DNA of 64,000 bases from Cyrtodaria siliqua (taxonomy: Eukaryota > Mollusca > Bivalvia > Adapedonta > Hiatellidae), in the NCBI GenBank assembly GCA_037043455.1, contig JAWPHD010007113.1, positions 1 through 64,000 on the forward strand, written 5' to 3'. Positions 45,915 through 58,199 of the stretch are shown here, piece after piece. Each line of letters starts with the position of its first letter. The stretch's first letter is position 1. Under the pieces are notes generated by a model, which was not told where the DNA came from, made no database searches, and was given only the letters and a program-made list of their open reading frames with translations. The position numbers and the translations under genes were made by a program.

Positions 45915-46690
45915 ACATCGTGAACCAGAAGGAGACAGATTTTTCAAAGATGGTATATGTTTAGTTATGTTCATAATAATTATTTATACATTCACGCATG
46001 TTTATTTGTTGTTCTCAATATAATAATAAAAAAATCTTTAGACATGCAAACAAGTGTGGATTATCAGCCTTTATTAGTCCACAGGTGAAACCGGAGATGG
46101 CTATATATGATGGCGCTATGTCCGTCCGTCTCGCATTAGTATACAGTCATTGTAAAGAAAATCATTTGAGATATTTCATTATTCGCCGACAGGAAGCCGT
46201 CGGATATATTTATGTTTATGTTTGGTAAGTGCAATGGAATGATAAGTAATTAACGGGGAACACTTTTATTGTGTAATGCACTCTTTTTAGAAAATGTCCT
46301 TTTGTTACGTTTTTATGGGTGAAAGAGTTATTGGTCCTATTATAATTTCAACTTGATGGTATATAAGGTATATAAGAGAACTGGTTTTCGCTCATGTTCA
46401 AGAAAACCGTTTGAGATATTCCGTCCATATATATTTGCTGTGAACATGTCTAGCATCAAAACACAGGTCAAGTCGATTATGGTCAAATTTTAGAAAATAT
46501 TAGCATTTCCATGTGCCATTCAACTATATGACATATAAGGTAAGTGGTTTTGATCATGTTAACTACAGGCCTTTAAGGCATTTAGACTGTTATTGCTGAG
46601 AACATGTCTGTCACTGACTTGATTATGGTACTTTCTGAAAATATATAAACAGCATTTATGGACCTTTATACTTTCACTCTATTACCATGA
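45915..46690. other. Stretch with no gene; weak dispersed-repeat similarity
   Basis: Phrases such as 'atttgagatatt' and 'gtatataaggtatataaga' recur loosely at 46150-46620, suggesting old diverged repeat units. No coding signal. Confidence 0.4.
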
Positions 46691-46694
46691 TTAC

Positions 46695-46970
46695 AAATAA
46701 TTGAATTGGATTTTTTTTTATAGTCGCACCAACAGCTAAGGTCATATGGCGACTTTCCAGCTTCCATTGGTGGAGGAAGACCCCAGGTGCCCCTCCGGGC
46801 AATTTTCGTGCACGGGCGGGCACCTGGGTAGAACCACCGACGTTCCGCAAGCCAGCTGGATAGCTTCCTCACATAAAGATTCCTAGGCCCCTGAGGGATC
46901 GAACCTACAGCGGTGAGGGGCAAGTGATTTCAAGTCAGAGACGTTAACCACTCGGCCACGGACGCCCCGA
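46695..46970 (-). mobile_element. tRNA-Ser/Leu-like SINE, second family (M)
   Basis: On minus the head reads ggggcgtccgtggccgagtgg followed by ttaacgtctctgacttg and the B-box ggttcgatccc. The body has 'gaggaagctatccagctgg' and 'ggtggttctacccagg', then 'ccatatgaccttagctgttggtgcgac' (given here in two adjoining parts) before an A-rich tail. Both polymerase III boxes are near-perfect, so this copy is younger than family S copies. I know this layout as a widespread bivalve SINE type. Confidence 0.88.
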
Positions 46971-47229
46971 TTACAAATAAAAACTGGTGGCCGACATTGT
47001 ACTGACAACCGTGTCAGGTATTCAGCCTGTATTTGATGTGAAGCTGTTTGATATAAAACTACATGTAAGTGAGAAAATGTCTGCAGACACCACTAAAAAT
47101 TGACCGTAATACATATCCTAAAATGTGATAAAAAATAAATGCATTAAACACCAAAAAAAACACAAAAAACAGGAGCACCTCGAACAGTGTATAATATGCC
47201 CATCACATTTCGAATACTTATGGTGAAAA

Positions 47230-47700
47230 AGGAAAAAGACTGGGTCATTTTCAGGTCAATACGACCTTGATGTTTGACCTACTGACCCTGAAAGCTATAG
47301 GACTCCTCCTGTTATTGAGAGCAGTGTAACTTTCGTGTTATATTTCCGAAGTTAAAGCGCGGAATGCGTATTTCCGTGAGGTCATGGGGACCTTGGCCTT
47401 TACTTACTGACCCCAAAAGCAATAGAATCCATCCTCTAACCAATGACAACGTACATTTAATGTTTCATGAAGAGCTGGTGGTATGATTTTGAAGGTACAA
47501 GTATCGCACCAAATATGTCCATTTGAGGTCAATGCGAATTTGACGTTTAACAAACTGAACCCCAAATCAAAAGGAACCTAGTCTATGTCAAACAATCCTG
47601 TGAAGTTTAAGGACGATTGTCGAGTTTTAAAAGGTCAAGGTGACCTTTGAAGGTCAAGGTGACCTTTGACATACTGACCCAAATCAATACGGAGCATTGT
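47230..47700. repeat. 'ggtcaaggtgacctttga' dispersed repeat
   Basis: Several units containing 'gaccttg', 'tttgacctactgacc', 'caaggtgacctttgacatac' recur at about 100-160-base spacing and are strongly diverged. Same style as 7950-8260. Confidence 0.65.
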
Positions 47701-48381
47701 CTTACCGTAGTGAGTATGTGTGTAAAGCTTAAATGTTGCCTATTAAATACTGTAAGTAAAATAATATCAGTGTAAGAAAACAGAAACATGAGTGTTTACG
47801 GACGGATGTACGGAATGATAACCGTATACCATTTACGTCCTTTTTTCAAACACAACAGCTGTCGAAGAACAGCACAGCTCGACAATTTGCCACATTATAC
47901 ATCTGACAAACCATCGAAAAGTGGCATCTGTCTCCATACAAGCAATCATTAAAGAAATCGTAAACATATAACAAATGAAAAGATGACAAATGAAAAAGAG
48001 GACATTTAAGGACAAGAAATAAGGGGTAGGGCATTTGTTAAGAGTGGAGGCTGGTGAGAGGGTTCACGTTAGAGGAGTGGGGTGCCTGGGAAAAGGTATG
48101 CCCTTAATCAATATAAATAAAGAATAATTGTGAAAATGTAGTAGGAAAATGTGTTGTTTCGAAAGAGAATGGGTTGATACTATAAAATGACCAGAGCTAC
48201 GCACTATAACATCAACAGAACATTGTGGGAGAAAATGAGGGAATGGATCCGGAATGGACGGTTATGATTGAGATGAGCCTAGACATACTTTATATTCTCA
48301 GAAAAATCAATATGTGCGGTGTAACACAGACATATTTAAACAATAATAAAATAAAATAAATAGGCCCAAACTCCACTCCGA

Positions 48382-48399
48382 CCCCCCCCCCCCCCCCCC
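48382..48399 (+). repeat. Poly(C) run of 18
   Basis: Eighteen consecutive C, followed by C/A-rich sequence. The opposite-phase G/T-rich 'gtgggtggtggg' tract is at 48495-48600. A likely length-variable site and assembly weak point. Confidence 0.9.
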
Positions 48400-48604
48400 A
48401 CCAACCCTCCCCTTTACCACCTGTGAGTTGTGGGGTGGAGTGCATGAGCATTGATGTTTCTTCGTATTTTTGAAGTAAATTGCTTTAACAAGTGGGTTGA
48501 TAGTGGGTGGGTGGTGGGTGTGTGGTGGGGTGGGTGTGTGGTGATTGGGTGGGTGGTGGGTGGGTGGGTTGATAGTGGATGGGTGGGTGTGTGGTGATTG
48601 GGGT

Positions 48605-48775
48605 AATGACTGAGATGGGCAATATGCACCATAATCACGATGTAGAATACACAAAGCGTGCAATACAGAAATATTTCCTTTTGTGTATTGGGCAACCCCT
48701 TGAGGTGGGCAACATGTACCGTAGTTATGATGTTAGAATAAGCAAAACAACATACAAGATGTACATTTAAACACA
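48605..48775. repeat. ~85-bp diverged tandem duplication
   Basis: 'gagatgggcaatatgcacc...gatgtagaata' at 48610 is repeated as 'gaggtgggcaacatgtacc...gatgttagaata' at 48694. No coding meaning is seen. Confidence 0.7.
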
Positions 48776-49162
48776 TGAATCTAGTGTCGAGTGTGGTATG
48801 GTAGGTGTGGTGGGGTGTGAGGGAGCCCATGCCTCAATATGATTGAGCTATGAATGAGCGCGTAAACAATATGTTCGGTAAAAAGTCCTTGTGCTGGCTG
48901 TAGACCCCCTCCCCACAAGGGGAATTTTGTAGGGTATGATTTTCTGAAAGAAATACAATAAGCTTCAAATGAGACATGTGTGCCATCTGAGCGTTGGGGC
49001 TTTAGTGAGTTTTGGGGGAAAACGCTGCGTTTTTAGACGAAACTCGCCGAAATCTGGAATAATGCTTTAGAAAAAGAATGGAATAGATTAGAACCAATTT
49101 GAATTGATGGAATCTTTCTCGGAACGTATCTCTATGTGTCCCATCATATAATTTATGGATCC

Positions 49163-49190
49163 GATACTAAAATATTGATATTTTAGTATC
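49163..49190. other. Perfect 12-bp palindrome with 4-nt loop
   Basis: gatactaaaata-ttga-tattttagtatc. It sits exactly where the left arm of the foldback element lacks about 190 bases that are present in the right arm (52370-52620). Confidence 0.85.
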
Positions 49191-50638
49191 TGGAATTATT
49201 TTTTGAAATTAGTTTGAACATAAACTTATCAAATTGAGAGTAATAGAATGTTGCACAGCATACATATTCAAGTTTTTCCTGGCATCATACATAACATATG
49301 TGCTCAAATATTGGCATTTTAGGGAAAAATGTTTGATTTCTGATTTCTGTAATCCACTGGGGTATTGGGTTGAAATTTAGAAAAAAATATTTAATACCCT
49401 AGAATAAAGACATATTGTAACATATTTGGATAGACAAAGGTTCAATAATTAAGTAGAAAAAAATCCTGAACCATATAATGCTTAAAATATTGCCTTAATT
49501 TTCAGGCGAAAAATGTGTATTTCTGTCAAAAATCGACGAAATCTGGAATTATTTTTTGAAAATAGTTTGAACATAAACTTATACAATTGAAGCAATAAAA
49601 TGTTGCATACTATACATATCCAAGTCATTTATTGTATCAGATATAACATATATGCTCAAGTATTTATAGTTTAGGGCAAAATGTTGAAAAAATGACTAAA
49701 ATCGCTGATTTCTGTAATGCATTGAGGTATTGGGAAAAAATTAAAAGTGCATAGAAAAAACGGAAAAAAATAAATATATTATAACATTTCTGCACAATCC
49801 AATGTGCAGTAATATACCAGAAAACCCATAAGAAGGTGGTAAATGCTGCTTTATTTTGTTGGAGGAAAATGTGTTTTTAATAAAACATAAACGAAATCTG
49901 CGGTTTTTTCTTCAAAAAGTCATTTAAACATAAAAAAAAGTGTCCTTCTTCTATGGAACATTCCTACTCCCACCTGGCGATATTGCCATTGACCCATCAT
50001 ATGTTTCCAAGGAGTGCATGGCACGCTGACATTTTATTTGCTTTTATAAGCAAACAAGCCTACTCTAGCTGATACCTTATGGGAAGTTAAAAAATGACAT
50101 GACAGAACCTCCCGAACAAATACAACACATCATGTACTAGTTCTTGGGCTGGTTGTAGACCCCCTATCCCATGGGGGGTTTTGTAGGGTAGGATTTTGTA
50201 GGGTATGATTTTCTGAAAGAACATACAATAAGTTTCAAAATGAGACAGGTGTGCCATCAATTCTGAGCGTTGAGTTTTAGTGAGTAACGTGCATTTAAAC
50301 TATGTTAACTTACATTACAATTAAAATTTCAATGTACATTAAAAACGTTGAACATAAATTAAATCAAAACCATGTAAACAACATAATACATGTAATTTTA
50401 TTAAGAAGCGCTTCAAACATAATAATGAAACTGTTCTGTAATTTACGTAACACCACATTCATTACCAAAAAAACTTGTTTTTAGTGCAAATAGGTTGCTG
50501 TAAAAACTGGTGTGTAAGTAAGGTCTGTAAGTTTCTACATATCAAAATGTTAATTAGACTGTATAATACGCATATGTATATTAGCCGAAATTAAGGTGTA
50601 ACATAATAAAAATAAACCAAACATGGTGTCCAAGAAGG

Positions 50639-51885
50639 TCCCGTTGTGTCACAATATCTGCAGGTCGGCCCAGCAGCCGTCGGCCGAGGGTCGCTCAACA
50701 TTATTTCTCTCTCTATACCTATACTGTATATAGCTCTAAGTGCCATGTTCGAGGCCCGAACTCATGTAGCCTTCCCCCTGATACGGTCTAGCGACCGAGT
50801 GCAGCGCATAGCGGGGACCTTTGCCGAGGCTGGCCACCGTTCCCGTTGAGTCACAAAACCTGTGGGTCGGCCCAGGGGCCGTCGGCTGTGGGTCACTCAA
50901 GGCTAGTTCTCTCTATATAACTATACTGTATATATCTCTAGGTGCCATGTTCGAGGCGCGAACTCGGGAAGCCTTCCCCCTGATACGACCCATGGACCGA
51001 GTGCCACGTGTAGCGAGTACCGGTGCCGACGGCTGACCACCGTTCCCGTTGTGTCACAAAACCTGTGGGATTGGCTGTCGGCTGCGGGTCGTTCAACGCT
51101 ATTTCCCTCTATATAACTATACTGTATATAGCTGTAGGTGGCATGTTCGAGACCCAAACTCGGACAGCCTTCCCACTGATACGAGCTAGGGACCGAGTGC
51201 CACACGTAGCGAGGACCGTTGCCGACGGCAGACCACCGGTCCCGTTGTGTCACAAAATCGGTGGGTCGGCCGAGCGGCTATCGGCCGAAGGTCGTTCAAC
51301 GCTATTTCCCTCTATATAACTGTATATAGCTATATGTGCCATGTTCGAGACCGAACTCGGGTAGCCTAGACCCTGATAAATCCTAGGGACCGAGTACCAC
51401 ACAAAGCGGGGACCTTTGCCGACGGCTGGCCACCGGTCCCGTTGTGTCACAAAATATGTGGATCGGTCCAGCGGCCATCGGACGAGGGTCGCTCAACGCT
51501 ATTTCCCTCTATACATGTATAACTATACTGTATATAGCTCTAGGTGAGTTACGAGGTTCGAGGCCCGAACTCGGGTAGCCTGCCCCCTGATACGGCCTAG
51601 CGATCGAATGCCACGCGTTGCCGGGACGTTTGACGACGGCTGCCCACTAGTCCCGTTGTGTCACCCAATCTGTAAGTCGGTCCAGCGGCCGTCGGCCGAA
51701 GGTCGGTCAACGCTATATCCTTCTATATAACTGTATATTGCACTATGTGCCATGTTCGAGACTCGAACTCGGGTAGCCTTCCCCCTAATATGGACTAACG
51801 ACCGAGTGCCACATGTACTGGGGACCTTTGCCGACGGCTGGCCACCGGTGCCGTTGTGTCGCAAAATCTGTGGGTCGGCCAACAT
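50639..51885. repeat. ~200-bp tandem array, six units plus a partial, in foldback element core
   Basis: 'cccgttgtgtcac'-type unit starts are at 50640, 50842, 51045, 51241, 51438, 51652 and 51850 (spacings 196-214). Units share 'tcggcc.agcggccgtcggcc', 'ctatataactatactgtata', 'gccatgttcgaggcccgaac' and 'accgagtgccac'. They are GC-rich against AT-rich arms. ORFs on both strands (up to 110 codons) are products of the repeat. Confidence 0.92.
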
Positions 51886-53082
51886 TTCCCCCTAAAATGT
51901 CAATATTTCAGCAGATATGTTATATATGATGCCAGGAAACACTTGCATATGTATGCTGTGCAACATTATTTTACTTCAATTTGATAAGTTTATGTTAAAA
52001 CTAATTTCAAAAATAATTCCAGATTCCGTCGATTTTTAACAAAAATACACATTTTCCGCCTGAAAATTAAGGCATTTTCAAGCATCATTTTTTCTACCTA
52101 ATTATTGGACCTTTGTCTATCCAAAAGTGTTACAATGTGTCCTTATTCAATTGTATTAATTTTGTTTCTTTATTTCAACACAGTACCCCAAATGGATTAC
52201 AGAAATTTTGTAATTTTTTCCAACATTTTGCCCTAAAATGCCAATATTTGAGCACAAATGTATATACTGTGTCAGAAAAAACTTGAATATGTATGCTGTG
52301 CAACATTCTATTGCTTCAATTTGATAAGTTTATGTTCAAACTAATTTCAAAAAATAATTCCAGATTCCGGCGATTTTTGACAAAAAATACACATTTTTCG
52401 CCCCAAAATTAAGGCATTTCGAAACATCCTGCGGTTTGGGACTTTTTCTACTTAATCACTTGACCTTACCCTGCCCAAAAAGGTTACAATATTTCTTTTT
52501 TCTATTTTATTAGATATATTTCTAATTTTTAGTAGTTAAATATCCCCAATGAATTACAGAAATCAGCGATTTTACTCAATTATTTAACATTTTTATCCAA
52601 AATCTCGACATTTAAGTATCGGATCCATAAATTATATGATGGGACACGTAGATATGCGTTCCGAGAAAGATACAACAATCAATTCAAATTGGTTCTAATG
52701 TATTCCATTCTTTTTCTAAACAATTATTCCAGAGTTAGGCGATTTTCGTCTAAAAACGCAGCGTTTCCCCCCAAAACTCACTAAAGCCCCAACGCTCAGA
52801 TGGCACACATGTCTCATTTTGAAACTTATTGTATGTTCTTTCAGAAAATCATACCCTACAAAATTCCCCCTTTGTGGGTGAGGGTTTCTCCTACTAGCTC
52901 ACAGTCTAAAAGACATATTGGATGGTTACCTTAACAAAAAGTATTGCACATTCAAAACGATATGTCTTAAAAATGCACCCTCTCCCTCACACCACCCAAT
53001 AATGGTTGAGCTATGTATAAGAAGAGTCAAACACGGTCAGTAACAACAGATTGAATTTCTACCTTAAACAAAAGTATTGTAC

Positions 53083-55135
53083 ATTTATCTATCTATCTAT
53101 TTATCTATATATACATCCTGCATCACCCCTTTTCTGGTACAATTGTGCAGCTGCGCGTCGGCACGTTAACAGTTTAAAAGTAAACGTGAATAAAATGATG
53201 GTGCAAAAAAAAGTTGTGATGTTACTTTTCTTAAAAGCTTGGAAGAAAATAATAGGCATGGTTCATGCTGCTCACACCCTGTTTAACTTTATTCAGGTCT
53301 GTGAGCATGACAATAGCAGCGGGCAGGCTGTTCAAGAGCAATACTGTTGCGGGGGGAAATGAATATTTGTAGACATTTACATGGGTATGGATTTGGACAT
53401 ATGAGAGTGGATGGGCATGACGTGTCAGTCTCTGTGGATGATGGATATATGGGGGCATTTGAATGTCAACCAGGTTGTATGCAGTTTTGAAGAACAGGAT
53501 CAGTCTGGCATCTGTTCGCCTGTCTTGTAGTGACCTCCAACCTAGGTTGTTAATCATCAAGGTGAAACTATCATATGTAGAATAGTTGCTCGTGACCCCT
53601 CTAGCTGCCCTCCGTTGAACAATTTCAAGTTGGTGTATTTTATTTTATTATGTGTGGACTCCATACAGTGCTAGCATATTCTGCCTGGGGTCTAACCATC
53701 GTCTTATATGCTGCCTCCCTGATGTTTTGTTGTTTGGGTTTGATATTTCGCTTCAAGAACCCTGAAGTCTTGTTGGCGTTGGAGCATACCTTGTCAATGT
53801 GGTTATTCCAGGAGAGATCTTTGCTGATATCTACACCCAGATATTTTGCTTCAAACACTACAGCAAGTTCTTGACCATGGAGGGTATATGTGTCTTTAAT
53901 GGGGTGTTTGGACTTAGTGATATGTAAAACTTGACATTTGCCCGGATTAAAACTCATATCCCACTTTTTCTCCCATATTTGAAGGGTGTCAAGATCCCGT
54001 TGTAATGTCATACAGTCATTAGGATTATCAAAGTTTGATATACTGCAGTGTCATCTGCAAGAAAACGGACTTGTGATATTTTTCAGGAAGGTCGTTTATA
54101 TATAATACAAAAGGTATTGGGCCTAGGACAGAGCCTTGTGGTACGCCTGGCGTTACTGGTATGTTTGAGGATGACTCACCTTCTATAACAACACGCTGAT
54201 CTAGATAGGAAGGCCCTGATCCAGTTTAGGGAGCTTATCGTAATACCATGTTTATTGAGTTTGTAGCGTAGTTTGAGGTTATTTATCATATCGAAGGCCT
54301 TACTAAAATCTAAGCGAATAAGGTCAGTTTGGTGACCAGCAGACATTTTGCGGCTGGGATCCTCGACACGTTGGACTAGTTGTGTCTCACAGGATCTCTC
54401 TCTGAAGTCGTGTTGTAAATCGTTATAAAGGTTAAAGTGCCTTACCAAGTTTGATGCAACAATGTGTTCCATCAGTTTGCTAGCTATGCAAGTCAGGGAT
54501 ATTGGCCTGTAATTGGCCGGGTCCCTTTTATCTCGTTTTTTGAATAAGGGGCTTACCATGGCTGACGGAATCTGACCACAGTCGTATGATTTTTGAAAGA
54601 TTATCTGGAAAATTGGAGCAATGGTGTTGCTGAGTTGTTTCAGGACAACATGTTTAGCCTACTTGGTCGGGTCCGGCCGCTTTGTCTGGTTTAAGGTTCG
54701 ATACAAGTTTCTGTATGCCATTTAGATCGAACTTTATGTTGGACATAGAAGGGTACTTACTTTTAAATTCAGCTAACATATATGTGTCAGAAATATGCGT
54801 TGGTATTGCATTAGCTGGGGTGAATACAGATCGAAATTGTTTGTTTAGTGTGTTTGCTTTGTCGGTGTTGCTAGTGTGCATGGTGTTTGTGTTTGTGTCC
54901 TTCAGCGGGGCTATACCTTTGGAGTCTTGTCTAGCACTCTTAATTAGAGAGAAGAGTTTTTTGACTGAAAAAGTAGACTTACCCGTGTCGTTTGATGAGT
55001 TTATATCAAGGTTGTCTTCTAAATAATTATTATGAGATTTCTCGTCTTACTTTAAATGCTTCAAGTGGAGAAAATGATGCTTGTCTTTAGGTTTACCTGA
55101 TTTCTTTTGCTTGTGGAAAGCTGGGCTCTATGTGC
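53083..55135 (-). mobile_element. LINE E, 5'-truncated jockey/CR1-like element, decayed
   Basis: On minus, from 55135 down: FSVKKLFSLIKSARQDSKGI, LNKQFRSVFTPANA, LVSNLKPDKAAGPDQV; then LFKKRDKRDPANYRPISLTC, LIRLDFSKAFDMINN, TPGVPQGSVLGPIPFVLY, a LADDTAVY box at about 54045-54061, MSFNPGKCQVLHIT, AKYLGVDISKDLSWNNHID. The end has RRAARGV, LGWRSLQDRRTDARL and NSLPAAIV, the usual C-terminus of this LINE group. The reading frame shifts at least three times (near 54010, 54175 and 54560-54650). The 3' end reaches a tagata-type microsatellite at 53083-53108, a tail type known in CR1/L2/jockey relatives. Confidence 0.88.
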
Positions 55136-55139
55136 ACCT

Positions 55140-56420
55140 AGGAAGCCTATGATTCATTTGAGCCAAAATTATGTACGCACCATCTGTATAATGATATAAG
55201 GAATCTTAAACCAAAATTTCCACATATTTATATATATATTATTAAACCAAAGACACATATTTTAAGAGATATAGATCTATGTACAACAAGTAACACGCGA
55301 ACGTTGATCTGCGTTTATTGCACACGACCATCACCATTTGGGTTCCATGGAAGTCCAGACATTATAGAATACAACATATATATAACGTAGGCCTATGCAA
55401 CCCTTTCGCTAATATCTACGACAAGGAAATCCATGCCCAAATTCGGTTAAACTAGAACAAGAAATATAAGAGAGATGTCACACTAAATTCCATGTGAAAT
55501 GGGACATTGCACAGTTTAACATTTTAAATATTATCATAAGTTGGGTACCATGGGAGCCCAAGGGTTCAATAAACCAACGTTACTTGAAGCCCTGAAGATA
55601 ATACTACTAGATATATAAGGAAACTTTTGACCAAATGGTACCGAAACAGGACAATAATTTTAAGAGATATATATGTAACATAGCCTACACGCAAAACGTG
55701 ACGTGGAGTGGGACGCCGAAGCCTTTGTGATTAGGGACCAGGCAATATGTATCGGTGGGGTGGGGTGGGGGGTGGGATGGGTTTTTTTACCGGTGCAAAT
55801 AAAAATGTTATATAAAAAAAACTGTACGCTTCATGGCAAGCAAACGAGAAAAAAGTCGCAACAAAAAAAGTACCTGTCCCATGCCATTTTGCGACGGTAC
55901 CAAAGCCCAGATAAATAGTGTCTGGTCCATAAGCACCATTTTATGGTATAATCACTGCTTCAGTATTTCTATTGTTGAAAGTTTTTGGGGGAAAAATTAC
56001 TTAAAATAAAGGGTACGTACCATGGCAAGCATGCAGAAAAGTATCATCCCATGGTTTGTCCCTCCGATAAATATTGCCTGGTCCCTTATATCACTTTACA
56101 TTTCTATAGGTGATAGATTGGGATTTCTCCTAACACAAAAATAACTAACTGTGACGCAGCCCTGACGTCAATAAACATAGGACAGAAAGTATTGAGCCCT
56201 GATGTCGACGTCACATTCAGGATTATCTTGTATTGTTAAAGGTTGAAAATGTTTTTGGTAAATTTGAGGAGTATTTACGAACTGTTTACTAACTCTATTC
56301 ATTATAATTTGAATGTATATTGTATTACATTGATAAGAGAAGAGTTGAAATAAGTGCTATTGATATGTTTTGTACATTTGTCTTGTACATGGATTCTATA
56401 CACTGTATTTAATTAAAGTT
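55140..56420. other. Stretch with no gene; two pairs of diverged duplications
   Basis: 'tttaagagatata' and 'atataaggaa' blocks at about 55190-55280 recur at 55600-55680. 'taccatggcaagca', 'ccgataaata' and 'ctggtcc' blocks at 55820-55930 recur at 56020-56090. No coding signal. Confidence 0.45.
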
Positions 56421-56424
56421 CCAA

Positions 56425-56784
56425 TTTAAATTAATTCGTAGAAAACTAAAAATTGGATGCTGGAATATCAATAATTTAAAAATCACACACTTTGATAAAA
56501 CTAAGGATAAACCATTTTTTGGGGAAGTATCGTTCTTTGATGTATTTTGTCTACAAGAAACTAAGTTAGATATAGATTAAGTTGTTAAAATTGAAAATTT
56601 TCAGACATTCTTTTCCAAGAGAGAAAGAAAATGCTTACCTAGTGTGATATATTTTTGTTTTACATACATGGTCCCAAGTAACTCATCATATGCAAAAAGA
56701 CACTACATGTATATATTATACAGTCGCTTGGAAATAATATTAGATGTTATGCATCTCAAGGAGGCGTAATGATACTTGGAGATT
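56425..56784 (+). mobile_element. LINE D, segment 1: N-terminal half of AP-type endonuclease
   Basis: Reads KIGCWNINNLKITHFDKTK, then FFDVFCLQETKLDID, with the Asn and QETK Glu of the exonuclease-endonuclease-phosphatase fold. Further on, in shifted frames, come NSSYAKRHYMYIL and GGVMILGD. The frame is broken by stops. LINE C interrupts it at the GD(F)N motif and it resumes at 59759. Confidence 0.85.
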
Positions 56785-57179
56785 ATATATTAGTGATAAG
56801 ATTCCACCAGTACGTAGATTTGATCTTTAAAATGATTTAATAGAAAGTATTTGGCTAGAAATACGTTTTCCAAATAGCAAGCCATTTATTCTGTCTTTCA
56901 TATATATCTTTTATTTCAAACAGTAGGCATTCTGCCCATGAGTTCATAAATATCGATAAATACAGAATTACATGCATATAATATACAGTTTCGGTAATTG
57001 ACAATATATTGGTATGCATAAACTGAGTTGATACATGTTATGGATTCATATATAAAAGAAGTGTTGTTGTTTTAAACAATTTGAAAAGAACGAAAAGAAA
57101 AAAGAAAAAAATACAACAAAACAAAAGAAAACGTACATTGAGATAAATAATTATAGAAAATAAACAGAAATATATAGAC

Positions 57180-57735
57180 TTCTAAATTCTTTACAATCTT
57201 GGATTGATACTTTTGAAGATCAGTATAGCGTTTCCTCAAAGGAAATCGAAGAAATATACATTCTAGGTGACATATGTATCAATTACTCTCCTACGGCTGG
57301 CTTTGACAATCAGAAATGGTCAGATTTTCTCATTAATCAAGGTCTTGTGCAATTAATCAACATGCCTACCAGAGTGACAATTTCAAGTTCTAAAATAATT
57401 GATCATATCTATACTACACATCCTGAAAATGTAATCGAAATAAATGTACCATTCATATGCATGAGTGATCATTATCCTGTATGTTTTATTAGGAAAATTA
57501 AACGACAAAATCAAGATTCGCTAAACGGTCATACAACTATTAATTACAGATCACTTGGCAAATTTGATGAACAAGAATTTAAAAATGAGTTATATAATTC
57601 AGGAATAAATACTGCTGAAACACTCACTGATCTAAACGCCCAAAACAGCCTGAATGGTACTCTGATAAAATTAAAGAGGCAAGAAAATTACGTGATAAGT
57701 TCAATAAAGCTAAAAAAAATGGCCAAAATATAAAA
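57180..57735 (+). pseudogene. LINE C endonuclease C-terminal part
   Basis: From 57347 reads MQLINMPTRVTISSSKIIDH and later ICMSDHYPVCFI, where the SDH triplet is the conserved catalytic Asp-His pair of the endonuclease fold. The upstream IYILGDICINYSPT is the GDFN-type motif with Phe-Asn replaced. The frame is lost near 57735. Confidence 0.82.
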
Positions 57736-58199
57736 AAAATCGAGGAATAAAACTAACCATCTGATTACATTAGGTAAGAAAAAGTTTTTTGCAAATGCAA
57801 TTAAAGATAAAAAAATACTCTAAATTTATTTGGTCGCATCTTAAATCAATATCTGCACAGACCAATCAAACTGTTATAAAATGACCACCAATTTTAAATG
57901 TTAATAATGTTACAACTGATGGGGAGAAAAATATAGCTGACGATCTAAATGACCACTTTGTTAATATTGCTAATACAATAAACAAAACTCCACTATATGC
58001 AAATAACTACGCTGCATTAAAAAAACGTATTGATAATAAATTAAAACAGGCAATATTTAAAATAGATATAATAAAGCAAAATGTATAGAAGGTATTGGAC
58101 CTCGTATTATACAAGCAGCATCGGATTGTATCATTAATGCTATCACTTCAATCATTAATAAATGCATAGATCAAGGCATATTTTCTGATCAGCTAAAAA

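Larger units (their letters stand above)
48805..53010. mobile_element. Foldback-like composite element with long inverted arms
   Basis: The left arm (about 48900-49690) and right arm (about 51890-52890) are reverse complements. Examples are 'gtagggtatgattttctg', 'atgagacatgtgtgccatc', 'aaaaacgcagcg' and 'gatccataaattatatgatg' with their complements on the right. Each arm contains two diverged ~350-base units marked by 'tggaattattttttgaaa', 'ttgcacagcatacat' and 'tgctcaaatattggcat'. Weaker similarity ('ggtgtgagggag', 'caatatgt') extends outward to about 48805 and 53010. The middle carries a third copy of the end (50130-50300, direct to the left arm) and a ~200-base array. No transposase ORF is found. 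Long, internally repetitive inverted arms are the hallmark of foldback elements; autonomy is excluded here. Confidence 0.72.

Noticed and set aside
48307..48830. Pro/His/Thr-rich minus ORFs of 118-138 codons
   Set aside because: Translation of 'gtgggtggtggg' simple sequence and a poly(C) run.
50821..51319. Overlapping 70-110-codon ORFs on both strands
   Set aside because: They are products of the GC-rich ~200-bp tandem units and shift with unit length.
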